From contig JAIVFU010000036.1 of assembly GCA_020829485.1 (NCBI GenBank), positions 1 through 64,000 of the forward strand: a stretch of 64,000 nt of DNA, given 5' to 3'. The DNA is from Nostoc sp. CHAB 5834 (GTDB lineage: Bacteria; Cyanobacteriota; Cyanobacteriia; Cyanobacteriales; Nostocaceae). Positions 62,738 to 64,000 of this stretch are shown in pieces. Position numbers and translations under genes: made by a program. How positions within the stretch are numbered: position 1 is the stretch's first letter; every line of letters starts with the position of its first letter. The notes beneath the pieces were generated by a model. The model saw only the letters and a program-made list of their open reading frames with translations. It searched no databases and was not told where the DNA came from.

Positions 62738-63052
62738 CTACTTAACAGAAACAGCATCAACATCAATAGTACTTTCAGTAGAGGTAGAACCCTCAGTAGT
62801 ATTAGATGCTTCAGTACCCACCTCACCCTTACGAGCCTTCCAGCCCTCAATTACTAGCCCAGACACCTCAGAAACTAGCAGAGTCAAAAGGAAAACATCA
62901 TCAATCTGTCCCACAACGGGTATAAAATCTGGAAGAATATCAAATGGGCTAACCAAATAGGCTAGTGTTCCTAAAATTACCCACCAACGGTACTTCGGGT
63001 TACGAAGCACATTGCGATACCAGGTGTAAAGTGATTCGATTGAAAATTTCAT
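62738..63052 (-). CDS. YkvA-like DUF1232 membrane protein
   Basis: 104 residues. The DUF1232 core is visible: NPKYRWWVILGTLAYLVSPF, then DILPDFIPVVGQIDDVFLLT. It has one or two membrane-associated helices and a Ser/Thr/Glu-rich tail (about 75-104). Function unknown. It is monocistronic. Confidence 0.88.
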   Translation of the reverse strand: MKFSIESLYTWYRNVLRNPKYRWWVILGTLAYLVSPFDILPDFIPVVGQIDDVFLLTLLVSEVSGLVIEGWKARKGEVGTEASNTTEGSTSTESTIDVDAVSVK

Positions 63053-63421
63053 ATTTTGAACCTCCAGTTATCTTTAATTTTGACAAATTATCCTAAAAAC
63101 TTCTGGTGCGAATAACCGCCCTAGTTAGTCTGGAAGACGCTACTCGTAATCTGTCAGCAAAAACCTATTTTGTCATTCTCCATAAGAGTTTAATACCGCA
63201 AGGGTTTGACAATTAGAACGTCTAATGATTATAGGAATTCGGGATTATGGCAACCCAGCAACAGGTTTGTCCAGCAATCTAAGTCAAATACCCCATGCTT
63301 GCACTGTCTTTTTAGGTTTTCGAGAAATTTATATTTTGGAAGCCCCTCATTTTGCATTAATCTCTAGAATTAAAATGCCCAAGCACATTTGCTTTAGTCA
63401 TGGAGGGAGGAAACTTAAACA
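63053..63421. other. Gap upstream of exbB
   Basis: A 69-codon plus-strand open frame (63225-63434) overlaps the exbB start and lacks family features, so I do not call it a gene. A GGAGGGAGG ribosome site at 63402-63410 belongs to exbB. The promoter is probably in this gap. Confidence 0.45.
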
Positions 63422-64000
63422 GTGGATATTTTAGATTTGTTTGATAAAGGCGGGCCAGTAATGTGGCCTTTGCTAATTCTCTCGATTCTGTCTTTGAGTG
63501 TGATTTTCGAGCGTTTGTGGTTTTGGTTGCGAATTTTGACTCAGGAAAAGCAAATAGTCGATCGCATCCTGGATGCTGCCCAGAATAATTGGCAAGAAGC
63601 TGCTGACATTGCAAAACGAGCAAACCATCAGCCTGTCGGGCGTTTTCTCTATGCCCCCTTACGTTTTCCAAAAACTGATGCAGAAACCTTTCGACTAGCA
63701 CTTGAGTCCACAGCCGAAGATGAGTTGGCTGGAATGCGGCGGGGCGAAAAGCTTTTAGAAGCCGTAATTGCCCTCGCACCAATGCTGGGATTATTGGGTA
63801 CAGTTTTGGGTTTACAACAGTCTGTGGGCAATTTGACGATTGGAGAGTTTGGAACAGACAAGGTAGCTAATGTGCCTGCTGGTATTGGGACAGCCCTAAT
63901 CACTACCGCAACAGGACTAATAGTTGCAATCATCAGTTTGGTATTTTACCGTCTATTTCAAAGTTTTGTAGTCAATCAAGTCAAAGTTTTTCGTAAGGCA
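63422..64000 (+). CDS. MotA/TolQ/ExbB proton channel family protein (partial)
   Basis: The first 193 residues are in the window. The start is a GTG (VDILDLFDKGGPVMWPLLIL) behind GGAGGGAGG; the nearest ATG upstream is out of frame. The three-helix ExbB layout is visible: helix 1 MWPLLILSILSLSVIFERLW, helix 2 VIALAPMLGLLGTVLGLQQS and helix 3 VPAGIGTALITTATGLIVAI. It drives outer-membrane transport or cell-envelope processes with ExbD/TolR, expected just past the window edge. The end is missing because the window stops. Confidence 0.92.
   Translation, partial: MDILDLFDKGGPVMWPLLILSILSLSVIFERLWFWLRILTQEKQIVDRILDAAQNNWQEAADIAKRANHQPVGRFLYAPLRFPKTDAETFRLALESTAEDELAGMRRGEKLLEAVIALAPMLGLLGTVLGLQQSVGNLTIGEFGTDKVANVPAGIGTALITTATGLIVAIISLVFYRLFQSFVVNQVKVFRKA

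Noticed and set aside
63225..63434. 69-codon plus-strand frame before exbB
   Set aside because: Overlaps the exbB start and ribosome site; no protein features.

Overview
The window comes from a filamentous heterocyst-type cyanobacterium, most like Nostoc/Anabaena. The evidence is the very frequent HIP1 octamer GCGATCGC, cyanobacterial-type housekeeping proteins (RpoD1/SigA, a high-light-inducible protein, a cytochrome c6, a glycolate dehydrogenase-type GlcD), heptamer tandem repeats (AGTAGGG, GGGGAGT, TTTTGGA) and a dense population of short palindromic repeats. It looks chromosomal.

Layout. 1-11 kb: a small exported protein, tRNA-Lys(CTT), a large PAS-GAF-GAF histidine-kinase-like protein whose phospho-acceptor His is Gln, a ribbon-helix-helix/coiled-coil pair, a DigH-like glycosidase operon, glcD, a HEPN two-gene unit with a frameshift, an orphan DUF2281 antitoxin, a WG-repeat protein and a Uma2 nuclease. 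11-21 kb: core genes miaA, gyrB, sigA, hli and a GyrA/ParC-type subunit. A truncated acetyltransferase lies behind the last of these, cut by a mobile element. 20.8-29.4 kb: a response regulator, a TPR protein, a secreted protein and a MacA/permease/ATPase/TolC-type export cluster. That cluster is interrupted by a 16 x 21 bp tandem repeat and a multi-hairpin element. 29.7-41 kb: a divergent methyltransferase pair, Uma2 genes (one decayed), VOC, DUF4385, aldo/keto reductase, cytochrome c6, small membrane proteins, ferredoxin and tex. 41-43.9 kb: mostly repeats and gene debris.

43.9-47 kb holds a compact operon of two small SMR/EamA-type membrane proteins, an FAD oxidoreductase and a GT2 glycosyltransferase, probably handling a lipid-linked sugar. 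47.2-48.9 kb holds a ParA-like ATPase followed in the same frame by a HEPN RNase-type protein with an intact RX4H motif, a good candidate for an undescribed conflict or defence module. 49-57.5 kb: tldD and pmbA/tldE, two pentapeptide-repeat proteins, a hypothetical protein, pyrB and mgtE. 57.8-64 kb: a gene remnant, a translationally coupled RHH/DUF6888/DUF6887 triplet, a very large phosphorylase-kinase/GH15-like protein, a GxxExxY protein between inverted repeats, a YkvA-like protein and the start of an ExbB/TolQ gene that runs off the window.

A recurring theme is repeat DNA entering genes. Heptamers are translated inside PyrB and the topoisomerase subunit. One palindromic repeat is read in the same frame in the topoisomerase and in a remnant at 57.8 kb. 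One element truncates an acetyltransferase. A four-hairpin element occurs twice with compensatory base changes. All assignments come from reading the sequence; no database search was run.
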